A model generated the notes under the pieces. It was not told where the DNA came from. It searched no databases and was given only the letters and a program-made list of their open reading frames with translations. A DNA stretch of 64,000 nt, taken from positions 884,501-948,500 of the forward strand of contig NZ_JACVVX010000001.1 in NCBI RefSeq assembly GCF_014534685.1. The letters run 5' to 3'. The DNA comes from Oryzicola mucosus. GTDB lineage: Bacteria; Pseudomonadota; Alphaproteobacteria; Rhizobiales; Rhizobiaceae. Position numbers and translations under genes: made by a program. Shown piece after piece: positions 27,476 through 36,413 of this stretch (position 1 is its first letter; each line of letters begins with the position of its first letter).

Positions 27476-28237
27476 ATGACTGCCATCGAAATCCCGGAGC
27501 TGAAAGTTCCGAAAGTCGCGCTGGTTACGGGTGGAAACAGCGGGATCGGCCGCGCGACGGCGGCGCGCCTCGCCAGCATGGGCGCAACCGTCATCGTCGG
27601 CTACAACAGCCGCGGAGCGATGGCGGAGGAAGTCGTGACCGGCCTTCAAGGCAGTGGTCACATCGCGCTCAGGATCGCAATCGACGATCCGGCGTCCGTC
27701 GCTCAGGCAGCGTCCGCCGTTGCGGACAAATTCGGCAGCCTTAACGCCCTGATCAATTGCGGGGGCGCCACCACACCGGTTGCAGCCAACGATTTCGATG
27801 CCTTGACGGACGATATCTTCGACCGTGCTGTTGCGATCAATCTCAGGGGCCCGTTTGCCATGATCCGCGCATTCCGGCCGTTGCTGGACCAGGCCGACAG
27901 CGCGGCGATCGTCAACATATCGTCGATTGCAGCGCGGACAGGCTTGGGGAGCAGCCTTGCCTATCTGGCTGCCAAGGGCGGGCTGGATTCGCTCACCATT
28001 GCTTTGGCCAAGGTTCTCGCACCCAAAATTCGCGTCTTTTCTGTCTCACCGGCGGGCGTGGACACGGATTTCGTTCCGCATCGTTCCCGCGAGCAACTGC
28101 AAAAAGTCGCTGATCGGCTTCCCTTGGCGAAGATCACAAAGCCGGACGACGTTGCGCGGGCGGTCATCGCCTGCATTGTTCATCTCACCAGTTCGACGGG
28201 GATCGTCGTTCCGGTCGATGAGGGACGGCATTTATAA
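27476..28237 (+). CDS. Short-chain dehydrogenase/reductase (253 aa)
   Basis: Classical SDR. The cofactor motif TGGNSGIGRA lies near residues 17-26, NSRG follows at the second strand, and NISSIAARTGLGSSLAYLAAKGGL supplies Ser, Tyr and Lys. The usual NNAG segment is NCGG, which is unusual but found in some members. The ATG at 27476 has AGGAG five bases upstream. The C-terminal VPVDEGRHL replaces the common VDGG end. It follows the aldolase and precedes the TctB-type transporter genes, so it probably belongs to the same catabolic unit. Confidence 0.9.
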   Translation: MTAIEIPELKVPKVALVTGGNSGIGRATAARLASMGATVIVGYNSRGAMAEEVVTGLQGSGHIALRIAIDDPASVAQAASAVADKFGSLNALINCGGATTPVAANDFDALTDDIFDRAVAINLRGPFAMIRAFRPLLDQADSAAIVNISSIAARTGLGSSLAYLAAKGGLDSLTIALAKVLAPKIRVFSVSPAGVDTDFVPHRSREQLQKVADRLPLAKITKPDDVARAVIACIVHLTSSTGIVVPVDEGRHL

Positions 28238-28454
28238 CGCAAGCACGCACGGTTCTCGCAACGCCGTCCGCTGTTCCGGCGATGTGCTGGCTCATAGCGG
28301 GTCTTCGCCTGGTGGAACAATGTCATTGCCGCGTTGCCAGCCGACATTGAGCATGGTGCAGTGGTGTCTCGGGGATCATCGGCGGACGCTGGAACTGAAC
28401 CTTCGTCGCCTGTCGTACTAGGGCGTGTCACGTCTTCTGAGGAGAGGAGCTCGG

Positions 28455-28913
28455 ATGAAGCTTAGCCAGGACATTTTGCTGGGACTGTTTTTTACCACCG
28501 TCGGTGTCGTTGCGGCAACGATGGCGGTGAGCTACCCGTTCGGGACATCCAGTCGGATGGGGCCGGGCTACTTCCCAATCATCATTTCGAGCCTGCTCAT
28601 CGTCACCGGTCTTCTGATTCTGTTGCGGTCGCGATTGACCCGTGTGGTGATACCGACCGTCGGCTGGAAGCCGGTCATCGCCGTTCCCCTCTCCATACTT
28701 GTGTTCGGCCTCGCCGTCGAACCGCTCGGGCTGCCTATAGCGGTCTTCCTGCTGACCGTCCTCAGCGCCTCGACGAGCGAAAAATTCCGCTTCGACTGGA
28801 GAGCTTTCGCCGGTGCGGCTGCCTTTGCCGCATTCTGTTCGATCCTCTTCGTTGATTTGCTCGGCCTTCCCGTTCCGATCGTCGGAAACTGGCTGCAAGG
28901 CCTCGCTTCATAG
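28455..28913 (+). CDS. Tripartite tricarboxylate transporter small membrane protein (TctB family, 152 aa)
   Basis: Small four-helix membrane subunit of a tripartite tricarboxylate-type importer. Hydrophobic segments span about 8-28, 40-60, 75-108 and 120-140. The loop FGTSSRMGPGYFPII is the TctB signature. GAGGAGAGGAG precedes the ATG. It is followed by the large permease after 18 bases. These systems are secondary carriers that take up carboxylates through a dedicated periplasmic protein. Confidence 0.92.
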   Translation: MKLSQDILLGLFFTTVGVVAATMAVSYPFGTSSRMGPGYFPIIISSLLIVTGLLILLRSRLTRVVIPTVGWKPVIAVPLSILVFGLAVEPLGLPIAVFLLTVLSASTSEKFRFDWRAFAGAAAFAAFCSILFVDLLGLPVPIVGNWLQGLAS

Positions 28914-28931
28914 ACATCGCAGGAGTTTGAC

Positions 28932-30437
28932 ATGGATATCTTCAACGGACTTCTGCTCGGCCTTTCGACCGCGACCACCCTGACGAACTTCGCCTACTGC
29001 TTCTTCGGCGTGTTCCTCGGCACGGCCGTCGGCGTGCTGCCCGGTCTGGGACCGATAGCCACCATTTCGATGCTGCTGCCTTTTACCTTCGGACTGCCGG
29101 TCGACACTGGACTGATCATGCTGGCGGGCATCTTCTACGGCTCGCAATATGGCGGTTCGACAACCGCCATCCTGATGAATATCCCCGGCGAGGCGTCGTC
29201 CGTGGTCACCACGCTTGATGGCCACGAAATGGCCAAGCAGGGCAAGGCCGGACGGGCACTGGCAGCGGCGGCGATCGGCAGCTTCTTTGCCGGCACGGTC
29301 GGCACGCTCTTTATTGCGGTCTCCGCACCGCTTCTGGCGAGCTTGGCGCTGACGTTCGGACCCACGGAGTATTTCGCGCTGATCGTGCTCGGCCTCGTTA
29401 CCTCGATGGTGCTGACGAGCGGTTCGCTTCTCACCGCTTTCGGCATGGCGCTGTTCGGCGTAGTTCTGGGTATGATCGGGACAGACGTCAATTCGGGCGC
29501 CGCACGCTTCACATTCGATTCCGTGAACCTTCTGGACGGGCTGGATTTTGTCGTCGTTGCCACCGGCATCTTCGGTCTGGGAGATGTCCTGGCCAATCTG
29601 GAAAACGAACGAAGCCGGACAGCTACCGTGGCGCCGGTCAGCAGCCTGTTTCCGACAGCGGATGACTGGCGCCGAATGACTGCGCCGATCCTGCGCGGAA
29701 CCGGTATCGGCGTCTTGCTTGGGGTGCTGCCCGGCGCCGGTGTCCTGCTGGCTTCATTTTCGGCCTACGCGCTGGAAAAGAAGATTTCAAAACATCCCGA
29801 GCAATTCGGCAAGGGAGCAATCGAAGGTGTCGCCGCACCCGAGGCTGCGAACAACGCCGCGGCGCAAACCTGTTTCATCCCCATGCTGACGCTCGGCCTT
29901 CCCGGGACCGCGACCATGGCGCTGATGATCGGCGCGCTGGTCGTCCAGGGCATCCAGCCTGGGCCGGAAATCCTCACGCAGCAGCCGGCATTGTTTTGGG
30001 GTCTTGTCGTCTCCATGTGGCTCGGCAACCTCATGCTGCTGTTTCTGAACCTTCCCCTTGTCGGCTTATGGGCCAAGCTGATTTCGGTGCCCTATCACTT
30101 TCTCTTCCCGGTGATCTGCGTCTTCGTCGCCATCGGCGTCTACAGCATCAACAACAGCGTCTTCGATGTTTACATGATGGCTCTGTTCGGCGTGCTCGGC
30201 TATTTTTTCAAGAAGGTTGGGGCAGAACCCGCGCCGTTGATTCTGGCCATGATCCTCGGTCCGATGGCCGAAGAATATTTGCGGCGGGCGCTTCTGATCT
30301 CCCATGGCGACGCGACCGTATTTTTCTCGAGCCCGCTCAGCCTCGGAACGCTGGTTGTCGCCTTCCTGCTGCTGCTGTCGATCGTATCGCCACGCTTCCG
30401 CAAGGTCCGCGAAGAAGGGCTGCAAGATGCGGACTAG
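28932..30437 (+). CDS. Tripartite tricarboxylate transporter large permease (TctA family, 501 aa)
   Basis: Large integral membrane subunit with about twelve predicted helices. Family signatures include GVLPGLGPIATISMLLP (about 36-52), GIFYGSQYGGSTTAILMNIPG (about 66-86) and, in the second half, GVLPGAGVLLASFSAY and TLGLPGTATMALMIGA, reflecting the internal repeat. It forms the carrier with TctB and takes substrate from the binding protein at 31269. Length matches the family. A SnoaL-like gene is inserted between it and the binding-protein gene. Confidence 0.95.
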   Translation: MDIFNGLLLGLSTATTLTNFAYCFFGVFLGTAVGVLPGLGPIATISMLLPFTFGLPVDTGLIMLAGIFYGSQYGGSTTAILMNIPGEASSVVTTLDGHEMAKQGKAGRALAAAAIGSFFAGTVGTLFIAVSAPLLASLALTFGPTEYFALIVLGLVTSMVLTSGSLLTAFGMALFGVVLGMIGTDVNSGAARFTFDSVNLLDGLDFVVVATGIFGLGDVLANLENERSRTATVAPVSSLFPTADDWRRMTAPILRGTGIGVLLGVLPGAGVLLASFSAYALEKKISKHPEQFGKGAIEGVAAPEAANNAAAQTCFIPMLTLGLPGTATMALMIGALVVQGIQPGPEILTQQPALFWGLVVSMWLGNLMLLFLNLPLVGLWAKLISVPYHFLFPVICVFVAIGVYSINNSVFDVYMMALFGVLGYFFKKVGAEPAPLILAMILGPMAEEYLRRALLISHGDATVFFSSPLSLGTLVVAFLLLLSIVSPRFRKVREEGLQDAD

Positions 30438-30512
30438 CGGCAAGAGATCAGCCTTCGGATGGACTAACCGGTTGCCGGCCGCTCCAATCCGTCAACCGTC
30501 AATGAGGTGACC

Positions 30513-31136
30513 ATGCAGCCGGATGATGACAAGCGCCTTCGCGCTCTCCTCGATCGCGAAGACCTGTTCGATCTCGTGCGCCGCGAACGCTTTGCTCGTG
30601 ACCAGCGGCGTTTCGACGTTATGAGCGCATGTTTTCACAGGGACGCGCATATCCGCACAAGCTGGTACGATGCGCGCGGCGGCGAGGCCTATGTGGAGGC
30701 GACCCGCAAATGGATGAGCGCGACCGGCAACAGCAAGCATTGGGTGTTCCCGGCTTTCGCTCAGGTTAACGGCGATCGGGCGACCGTGGAAAGTCCGGCG
30801 ATGATTTTCAACCGCGCGCGTCCGGACGACATCGAAGTCGACGTTCACGTCTTTTGCCGCTTTTTCTCGCGGGCAGTGCGGGAAGCGGGGACATGGAAGC
30901 TGATGAGCTTCGAGGTCCTGTTCGAGAGGGACATCATGAAACCGGTCAATCCGTCCGACCTTCTCCCGGTCGACTGGTCGCTGCTGGCGACAATGCGACC
31001 GTCCTATAAATTCCTGACCTATATCCAATACAAACGCGGCGTGAGGGTTAATCCCGATCTGCTGGGTGACGATCGCCCCGATGAACTCAGCGCCTTTCAC
31101 GCCGCCGAAGACCGCTGGCTTGCCGGCGCTGCATGA
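30513..31136 (+). CDS. SnoaL-like (NTF2-fold) protein (207 aa)
   Basis: NTF2-fold protein with an N-terminal helix (LFDLVRRERFARDQRRFDVM) followed by the strand with CFHRDAHIRTSWYDARGG, then HVFCRFFSRAVREAGTWKLMSF. It resembles SnoaL_4 proteins of catabolic clusters, with an extra C-terminal tail of about 50 residues (KFLTYIQYKRGVRVNPDLLG). GAGGTG sits just before the ATG at 30513; a GTG two codons upstream is an alternative. It lies between the TctA and TctC genes. The reaction, if any, is unknown. Confidence 0.82.
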   Translation: MQPDDDKRLRALLDREDLFDLVRRERFARDQRRFDVMSACFHRDAHIRTSWYDARGGEAYVEATRKWMSATGNSKHWVFPAFAQVNGDRATVESPAMIFNRARPDDIEVDVHVFCRFFSRAVREAGTWKLMSFEVLFERDIMKPVNPSDLLPVDWSLLATMRPSYKFLTYIQYKRGVRVNPDLLGDDRPDELSAFHAAEDRWLAGAA

Positions 31137-31268
31137 TCGGCGACGCAGCTGTTGCGACGCGATCGTTCCAAAGGACGAAATGACGGGAGTGAACATTTCG
31201 CTCTGAGGCCGAGACAGGCTAGGTCTTTGGCCAAGGAGCTCGATGGAACGAGCGGGAGGAGGAGTAAC

Positions 31269-32243
31269 ATGAACAGACGTGAATTCATCGTGCTGGGAGG
31301 GACGGCCGTGACGCTGGCCACCAGCGGAATAGCGATCGCTGCCGACTGGCCAAGCAAATCGGTCGTCGTGATCTCGGCTTACCCTCCGGGCGGCACGAGC
31401 GACATCATTGCCCGTATCGTCGCCGATCTGCTGACAGCGAAATTCGGCCAGCAGTTCGTCATCGAGAACCTGGCGGGTGCCGCCGGTGCTCTCGCAGGCG
31501 GAAAACTCGCCCGTTCGGCGCCCGACGGTTACACCATCCTCATCAGCGGCAGCGCGCCTCTCGCCGCCAACAAGGTGGTGCAGAAGAACCTTGCCTACGA
31601 CCCCCAGGTCGACTTCACGCCGATTACCGTGGTTGCCGAAAGCCCGGCGCTGTTGAGCGCAAGCGCCAATGCGCCGGCGAAATCGCTTCAGGAACTGATT
31701 GCCTATGCGAAAGCCAATCCTGGGAAGGTGAACATCGGAAATCCGGGCGCAGGAACAAAAGGCCACATTTGCGCTGCCATCATCGGGCTCGAATCCGGCA
31801 TTGAGCTCAACCATATCCCTTACAAGGGTTCTCCGCCTCTGCTTGCCGATCTGCTGGGCGGGCATATCGATTTCGCTCTCGACGCGCCGTCCAATTACCT
31901 GCCACACATAAAGGATGGCAAAATCCACGGCGTGGCGGTGACATCTGCAAAGCGCATCGGCGAACTGCCTGAAGTCATGACGGTCGCTGAGCAAGGGCTC
32001 AAGGACTACAACCAGACCCTCTGGTTCGGAGCGGTGGGTCCCAAGGGAATGTCTCCCGACATCGTCAGTGCCATCAACTCGGCCATCAAGGAGTGGAGCG
32101 ATACGCCTGCTGCTCAGGCAAAGCTGGCGTCGCTCGGCCTCACCGCCGTGGTCAACACCCCCGACCAGATGCGCGCCTCCGTCGAGCGCGAGATCGAAAC
32201 GCTCATACCTTTGGTCGAGGCAGGCCTCGTGCAGCCGAGCTGA
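31269..32243 (+). CDS. TctC/Bug-type substrate-binding protein (324 aa)
   Basis: Periplasmic binding protein for the tripartite carrier. The N terminus MNRREFIVLGGTAV carries an Arg-Arg pair and a hydrophobic core, so export by the Tat route is possible; cleavage is expected near AIAADWP. The Bug signature VISAYPPGGTSDIIARIVA binds the carboxylate, and NLAGAAGALAGGKLARSAPDGYT is also diagnostic. GGAGGAG precedes the ATG. The likely ligands are di- or tricarboxylates or aromatic acids. The molybdenum hydroxylase genes follow 139 bases later. Confidence 0.95.
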   Translation: MNRREFIVLGGTAVTLATSGIAIAADWPSKSVVVISAYPPGGTSDIIARIVADLLTAKFGQQFVIENLAGAAGALAGGKLARSAPDGYTILISGSAPLAANKVVQKNLAYDPQVDFTPITVVAESPALLSASANAPAKSLQELIAYAKANPGKVNIGNPGAGTKGHICAAIIGLESGIELNHIPYKGSPPLLADLLGGHIDFALDAPSNYLPHIKDGKIHGVAVTSAKRIGELPEVMTVAEQGLKDYNQTLWFGAVGPKGMSPDIVSAINSAIKEWSDTPAAQAKLASLGLTAVVNTPDQMRASVEREIETLIPLVEAGLVQPS

Positions 32244-32382
32244 ATTCGGCAGCGGATGGTTGCCGGGCCCTGGAGTCCAAAGGCCCGGCAATCCATTCCC
32301 GGCATAGGTTCACGCGCCTCACTGCGAGGCCGAATACCTCCATCGACAGCGTGTTAGACGTGTACGGAAGAGACTTCACCGC

Positions 32383-32862
32383 ATGAGTCAGCCTTTTACC
32401 CTGACCGTCAATGGCCGGGATCACAGCCTCGATATCCCGGCCACCACGCCTCTGTTGGACGTTCTGCGTAACCATCTCGGGCTGAAAGGCAGCCGGTATG
32501 GCTGCGGGCTGGAGCAATGCGGGGCGTGCATGGTGTTGATCGACGGCAATGCCGAGTACTCCTGCAGCCGTGAAGTCGGCACCCTCGCGGGCCGGTGCGT
32601 CACCACGGTGGAAGGTTTGGGCTCGCCAGAGGCGCTCCATCCGCTTCAGCGAGCCTTTCTTGAAGAACAGGCCGGGCAATGCGGATACTGCCTGTCGGGC
32701 ATTCTCGTTTCGGCCAAAGCCTTGCTGGATCGAAATCCGAACCCGACGCGCGCGGACGTGATCGCGGCGCTCGATGCAAATCTTTGCCGCTGTGGATCGC
32801 ATCCCCGCATCCTGCGCGCTGTTCTCAAGGCGGCAGCCACATTGCGCCAAGAGGTGGCTTGA
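32383..32862 (+). CDS. (2Fe-2S) subunit of a xanthine-dehydrogenase-family hydroxylase (159 aa)
   Basis: Small iron-sulfur subunit carrying two [2Fe-2S] clusters. The plant-ferredoxin-like cluster uses GCGLEQCGACMVLID and a fourth Cys in EYSCSREV; the helical domain has GQCGYCLSGILVSAKALL and CRCGSHPRIL. Length is normal. Its stop overlaps the ATG of the molybdopterin subunit by one base. Related pairs hydroxylate N-heteroaromatics (isoquinoline 1-oxidoreductase, nicotinate dehydrogenase) or aldehydes. No separate FAD subunit gene is present, as in the IorAB/NicAB-type enzymes. Confidence 0.95.
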   Translation: MSQPFTLTVNGRDHSLDIPATTPLLDVLRNHLGLKGSRYGCGLEQCGACMVLIDGNAEYSCSREVGTLAGRCVTTVEGLGSPEALHPLQRAFLEEQAGQCGYCLSGILVSAKALLDRNPNPTRADVIAALDANLCRCGSHPRILRAVLKAAATLRQEVA

Positions 32863-34973
32863 TGGCAGGGCTTTCCAACAGCCTCAAGGACAATCCGCGC
32901 CTGGATCGCTGGCTAAAGTTCTGCGACGACCGCACCGTCCGCGTCGGCACCGGCAAGGTCGAACTCGGCCAGGGGGTGCTCACCGCGCTAGCCCAGATCG
33001 CCGCAGAAGAGCTGGATTTGCGGATCGACCAGATCAGCATGATGTCCGGCAACACAGCGGAAGGCCCGGGAGAGGGCTATACGGCTTCGAGCTGGTCCAT
33101 CGAGCATTCGGGCGGCGCAATCCGCCTCGTTGCGGCCGAAGTCCGCGAACTCGCCTTGAAGCAGGCTGCGCTGCGCCTGAACGCGTCTCCCGATGAGCTG
33201 TCCGTCGTGGAGGGTGTCTTTCTCAGAAATGGTACCCCGACCGATTTCGACTATTGGGCGGTTGCCGGCGATCTCGATCTTGCCGCCGAGGCGACCGGCA
33301 CGGTGTTGCCCAAGTCCTCGAATACATATCGTCTCGTTGGCACGTCCGTTCCGCGGCTCGATCTTCCTGCGAAATTGACAGGCTCAGGCTTCATTCACGA
33401 CATGGTGCTGCCTGACATGCTGCATGCCCGTACCCTGCGCCAGCCTGGTCGTGGCGCTACGCTTGCTGCGCTCGACGAGGCTTTCGTGAGACGCAAGGCC
33501 GGCGCGGATATCAGCATCATACGCATCGACAACTTCGTGGCCTTTGTCGGAGCCGACGAAACCGCCGTTCGTGCTGCGGCCGTCGCGGCAGCGGACTGTG
33601 CCGTCTGGAGCGATGCTCGCATCCTCCATCCCGAACAGGCAACCGCAAAATGGGTTGCAGCGCAGCCTTCTCACGATCGGCTGATCGGCGCTCCTGTTGA
33701 AGAACCCGCAGGGGCGCATGGTGCGTCGCTGACCTTTACGCGGCCTTTCCTGTCACACGGCTCAATTGCCCCATCCTGCGCTTTGGCGGTCTATCGCGAC
33801 GGCGCGCTGACCGTGTGGTCCCATGCCCAGGGCATGCATCCGTTGCGCGACAACATTGCAAAGACACTCGGCCTGCCGCCCGAAAACGTCACATGCCACC
33901 ATGTGCAGGGCGGTGGCTGCTATGGCCATAACGGTGCCGACGATGCTGCGCTGGATGCAGCCCTTTTGGCGCGGGCACTTCCCAACCAGCCGATCCGGCT
34001 GATGTGGCGGCGGGAAGAGGAATTCGGCTACGAACCGCTGTCCTCGGCGATGACCGTCACAGTTCACGCAGCACTCGATGCCGGAGGGCGTCCCCGCGAT
34101 TGGACGACCGAGATATGGAGCGCTGCCCATGGCCAGCGCCCCGGCGTCGGCGGCGCCTATCTGCTTGCCGCCGACGCGATGAAGGAACAGCCTCCCGAAC
34201 GCAAGCCGTTCGACATTCCTCTCGAACGGGGAGGGGGCGCGGACCGCAACGGAATTCCACTCTATGACATAGACGCCAAGCGGATCAGCTATCACCTGAT
34301 CCACGACGTGCCGGTGCGGACGTCTTCGTTGCGCGGGCTCGGAGCGACGTTGAATGTCTTTGCAATCGAAGCCTTGATGGACGAACTCGCCGCTCGCGAA
34401 GGCGAAGATCCCGTGTCATACCGCCTGTCCACACTCTCCGACCCACGCGCCCGCAGAACGCTTGAAAAAGCCGCGGCAATGGCCGGCTGGTCATTGCGGG
34501 ACGCTGGCGGTGCCGGACGTGGCTTGGGCATCGGCCTCGCCCGCTACAAGAACTCCTCGGCCTATGCTGCGGTTGTCGCGGCGGTGGAGGTCGATGAAGC
34601 GGTGCGGGTCACAGATATCTGGTGCGCCGTGGATGCCGGGCTGGTGATAAACCCCGACGGCATCGTCAGCCAGGTCGAAGGCAATATCGTCCAGGCCATC
34701 AGCTGGACCTTGATCGAAGAAGTGGGTTTCGACCCGCAGGGCATCTCGACATTGGATTGGCAGAGCTACCCCGTCATTCGATTTTCAGACATACCCGAGA
34801 TTCACGTCGAGCTCATCGAAGCAGACCAGCATGAAGCGCTTGGGGTCGGGGAATGTGCCGGTGGACCTACCGCCGCGGCCATCGGCAATGCTGTCGCCCA
34901 TGCCTTGGGCATCCGTATCTGCGACATGCCGATGACACGCGAGCGGATCATGGCAGCCGCTTTGAACGCCTGA
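32862..34973 (+). CDS. Molybdopterin-binding subunit of a xanthine-dehydrogenase-family hydroxylase (703 aa)
   Basis: Large catalytic subunit binding molybdenum cytosine dinucleotide. It begins with VRVGTGKVELGQGVLTALAQ, has YRLVGTSVPRLDLPAKLTG at the hammerhead domain, VQGGGCYGHNGADDA, RTSSLRGLGATLNVFAIEAL, and the C-terminal active-site loop LGVGECAGGPTAAAIGNAV, whose Glu is the catalytic base. At 703 residues it fits the IorB/NicB-like branch. The CO-dehydrogenase CSFR loop is absent. Hydroxylation of a heteroaromatic ring or aldehyde is predicted, but the substrate is not readable. Confidence 0.95.
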   Translation: MAGLSNSLKDNPRLDRWLKFCDDRTVRVGTGKVELGQGVLTALAQIAAEELDLRIDQISMMSGNTAEGPGEGYTASSWSIEHSGGAIRLVAAEVRELALKQAALRLNASPDELSVVEGVFLRNGTPTDFDYWAVAGDLDLAAEATGTVLPKSSNTYRLVGTSVPRLDLPAKLTGSGFIHDMVLPDMLHARTLRQPGRGATLAALDEAFVRRKAGADISIIRIDNFVAFVGADETAVRAAAVAAADCAVWSDARILHPEQATAKWVAAQPSHDRLIGAPVEEPAGAHGASLTFTRPFLSHGSIAPSCALAVYRDGALTVWSHAQGMHPLRDNIAKTLGLPPENVTCHHVQGGGCYGHNGADDAALDAALLARALPNQPIRLMWRREEEFGYEPLSSAMTVTVHAALDAGGRPRDWTTEIWSAAHGQRPGVGGAYLLAADAMKEQPPERKPFDIPLERGGGADRNGIPLYDIDAKRISYHLIHDVPVRTSSLRGLGATLNVFAIEALMDELAAREGEDPVSYRLSTLSDPRARRTLEKAAAMAGWSLRDAGGAGRGLGIGLARYKNSSAYAAVVAAVEVDEAVRVTDIWCAVDAGLVINPDGIVSQVEGNIVQAISWTLIEEVGFDPQGISTLDWQSYPVIRFSDIPEIHVELIEADQHEALGVGECAGGPTAAAIGNAVAHALGIRICDMPMTRERIMAAALNA

Positions 34974-35052
34974 TGCAAGATAGGTTGTGTCGCCTGATCG
35001 GTGGCGCCCCGCTGTGAGCAGCTGACTGGACCGGGAACGGAGAGAACGGACT

Positions 35053-35760
35053 ATGGAAAATATCGAGCAACTCTCAGGAGGGCTTTCTGCGCTGAAGGGC
35101 GAAACGGTTCTGTTCTACAGTCCGGGGGCCTGCTCGCTGGCCCCGCATATAGCACTGGAAGAAACGGGCAAGCCATTTCGACCGATCGAAACACTGCTCG
35201 GGAAACAACAGCACCTTGCCCCGAACTATCTGGCGATCAACCCGCGCGGCAAAGTCCCCTCCCTCATCACTCCGGATGGTCAGGTGATAACGGAAAACAC
35301 CGCCATACTGACCTATATCGGTCTCACCAACCCGGAGGTATCATTGCTTCCGACTGATATTGTCGAGCAGATGCAATGCATTGCGCAAATGGCATGGTTT
35401 TCGAACACGCCTCATATATTTCAGAAGGCCAAATTCCGTCCTTATCATTTCGCCGACAACGAAGAGGTTCATGGCGACATCCGGACGAAGGCACTGGCGA
35501 AATACTGGGAAAACATGGTTGAGATCGACGGTTTGATTGCCGATCAGGCCTGGATCATGGGGGAGCGGTACACGGTCGTGGACCCCTATGCGCTGGTGTT
35601 CTACGGCTGGGGCATGAGTAACGGGCTGCCAATGGAGACGCTTGAGCATTTCACGCGCCACAAAAGCGAGATGCTCAAGAGGCCCGCCGTGCGAAGGGTT
35701 CTGGAGCGAGAGCAGAACCCCCATTTCAAATCAGAGATTTCGCGCCAGGACCTTTCATAA
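35053..35760 (+). CDS. Glutathione S-transferase family protein (235 aa)
   Basis: Thioredoxin-fold N-terminal domain plus helical C-terminal domain. The start of the fold, TVLFYSPGACSLAPHIALEE, places Ser or Cys at the glutathione-activating position, as in bacterial beta-class GSTs. INPRGKVPSLITPDG has the conserved cis-proline and TENTAILTYIG binds glutathione. It lies 79 bases after the molybdenum hydroxylase. GSTs in such clusters can isomerise cleavage products or remove reactive groups. It is the last intact gene before the IS relics. Confidence 0.9.
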   Translation: MENIEQLSGGLSALKGETVLFYSPGACSLAPHIALEETGKPFRPIETLLGKQQHLAPNYLAINPRGKVPSLITPDGQVITENTAILTYIGLTNPEVSLLPTDIVEQMQCIAQMAWFSNTPHIFQKAKFRPYHFADNEEVHGDIRTKALAKYWENMVEIDGLIADQAWIMGERYTVVDPYALVFYGWGMSNGLPMETLEHFTRHKSEMLKRPAVRRVLEREQNPHFKSEISRQDLS

Positions 35761-35859
35761 GGTCCGCAGCCGGTTTCATGGACATCGAGTGAAGGTGTTC
35801 CTCTGGACCGGCGAGCATGAATGCAAAGACGCGTATCTGGCCGCGAGTAGAAGGTTGAG

Positions 35860-36170
35860 GTGGTGAAGCTGGTCAGGGACCGCGGGGTTACTGTTGCCCA
35901 AGCGGTCCGTGAGCTTGATGTCGACAAGGATGTGTTGCGCCAATGGTCCGGGAATATGGCGACGATCCTGGCCAGTCCTTTCCTGGAAAAGGTCAAATGA
36001 AGCCGGAGCAGCTTGATCGAGCGGCGCCGTCGTGAAGGCACCAAGCTGAAGGCGGAGCGCGCTATCTTAAAAAAAGGCCGCAGCCGACTTTGCCAGGGAC
36101 GCGATATGAAACTCGCGTTCATTGCAAAGCACCGTTGATTGCGGGCAAAGGTGGATAGCTCTGCTAAGCG
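35860..36170 (+). pseudogene. Degenerate IS3-family transposase remnant (OrfA and start of OrfB)
   Basis: Broken frames spell an IS3-type OrfA: KVEVVKLVRDRGVTVAQAV and the following RELDVDKDVLRQW in one frame, then YGDDPGQSFPGKGQMKPEQL after a frameshift, and LKAERAILKKAAADFARDAI in a third. The start of OrfB, MKLAFIAKHR, follows and hits a stop at once. Only about 300 bases remain and no terminal repeats were found, so the element is dead. It follows the GST gene directly. Confidence 0.8.
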
Positions 36171-36203
36171 CTGGGGTCACCGAAATGAGCGTCTACAAGG
36201 GCG

Positions 36204-36381
36204 CCGCTCTGATCTACCCGATGCTACCATGCCGGTAGGCTGATGCAGACAAAGCCTATGACTGGAGACACATCTCAACCCGTTACGACCGCTGCGCCCA
36301 TGCCTTCTTCAGCGCCATGTGCATCGCCGCGACAGTCATCTTCTGGCTCGGCTACTTCAGTCCTGAGCCTAAGCCATTGTG
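36204..36381 (+). pseudogene. Internally deleted IS5-family transposase remnant
   Basis: One frame reads AALIYPMLPCR, a stop, ADADKAYD, and then WRHISTRYDRCAHAFFSAM with CIAATVIFWL. These are two separate blocks of IS5-type transposases (the ADKAYDAD strand and the C-terminal WRRIATRYDRCAHTF helix) joined directly. The segment between them, normally about 35-40 residues, has been deleted. With the stop codon, this is a non-functional relic lying back to back with the IS3 remnant. Confidence 0.78.
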
Positions 36382-36413
36382 ACATATTTCAAAAACGGAT
36401 CAAAAAACTGTTG

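Noticed and set aside
32383-34973. Carbon monoxide dehydrogenase reading of the Mo/Fe-S pair
   Set aside because: No CoxM-like FAD subunit and no CSFR active-site loop are present; IorAB/NicAB-like hydroxylases fit better.
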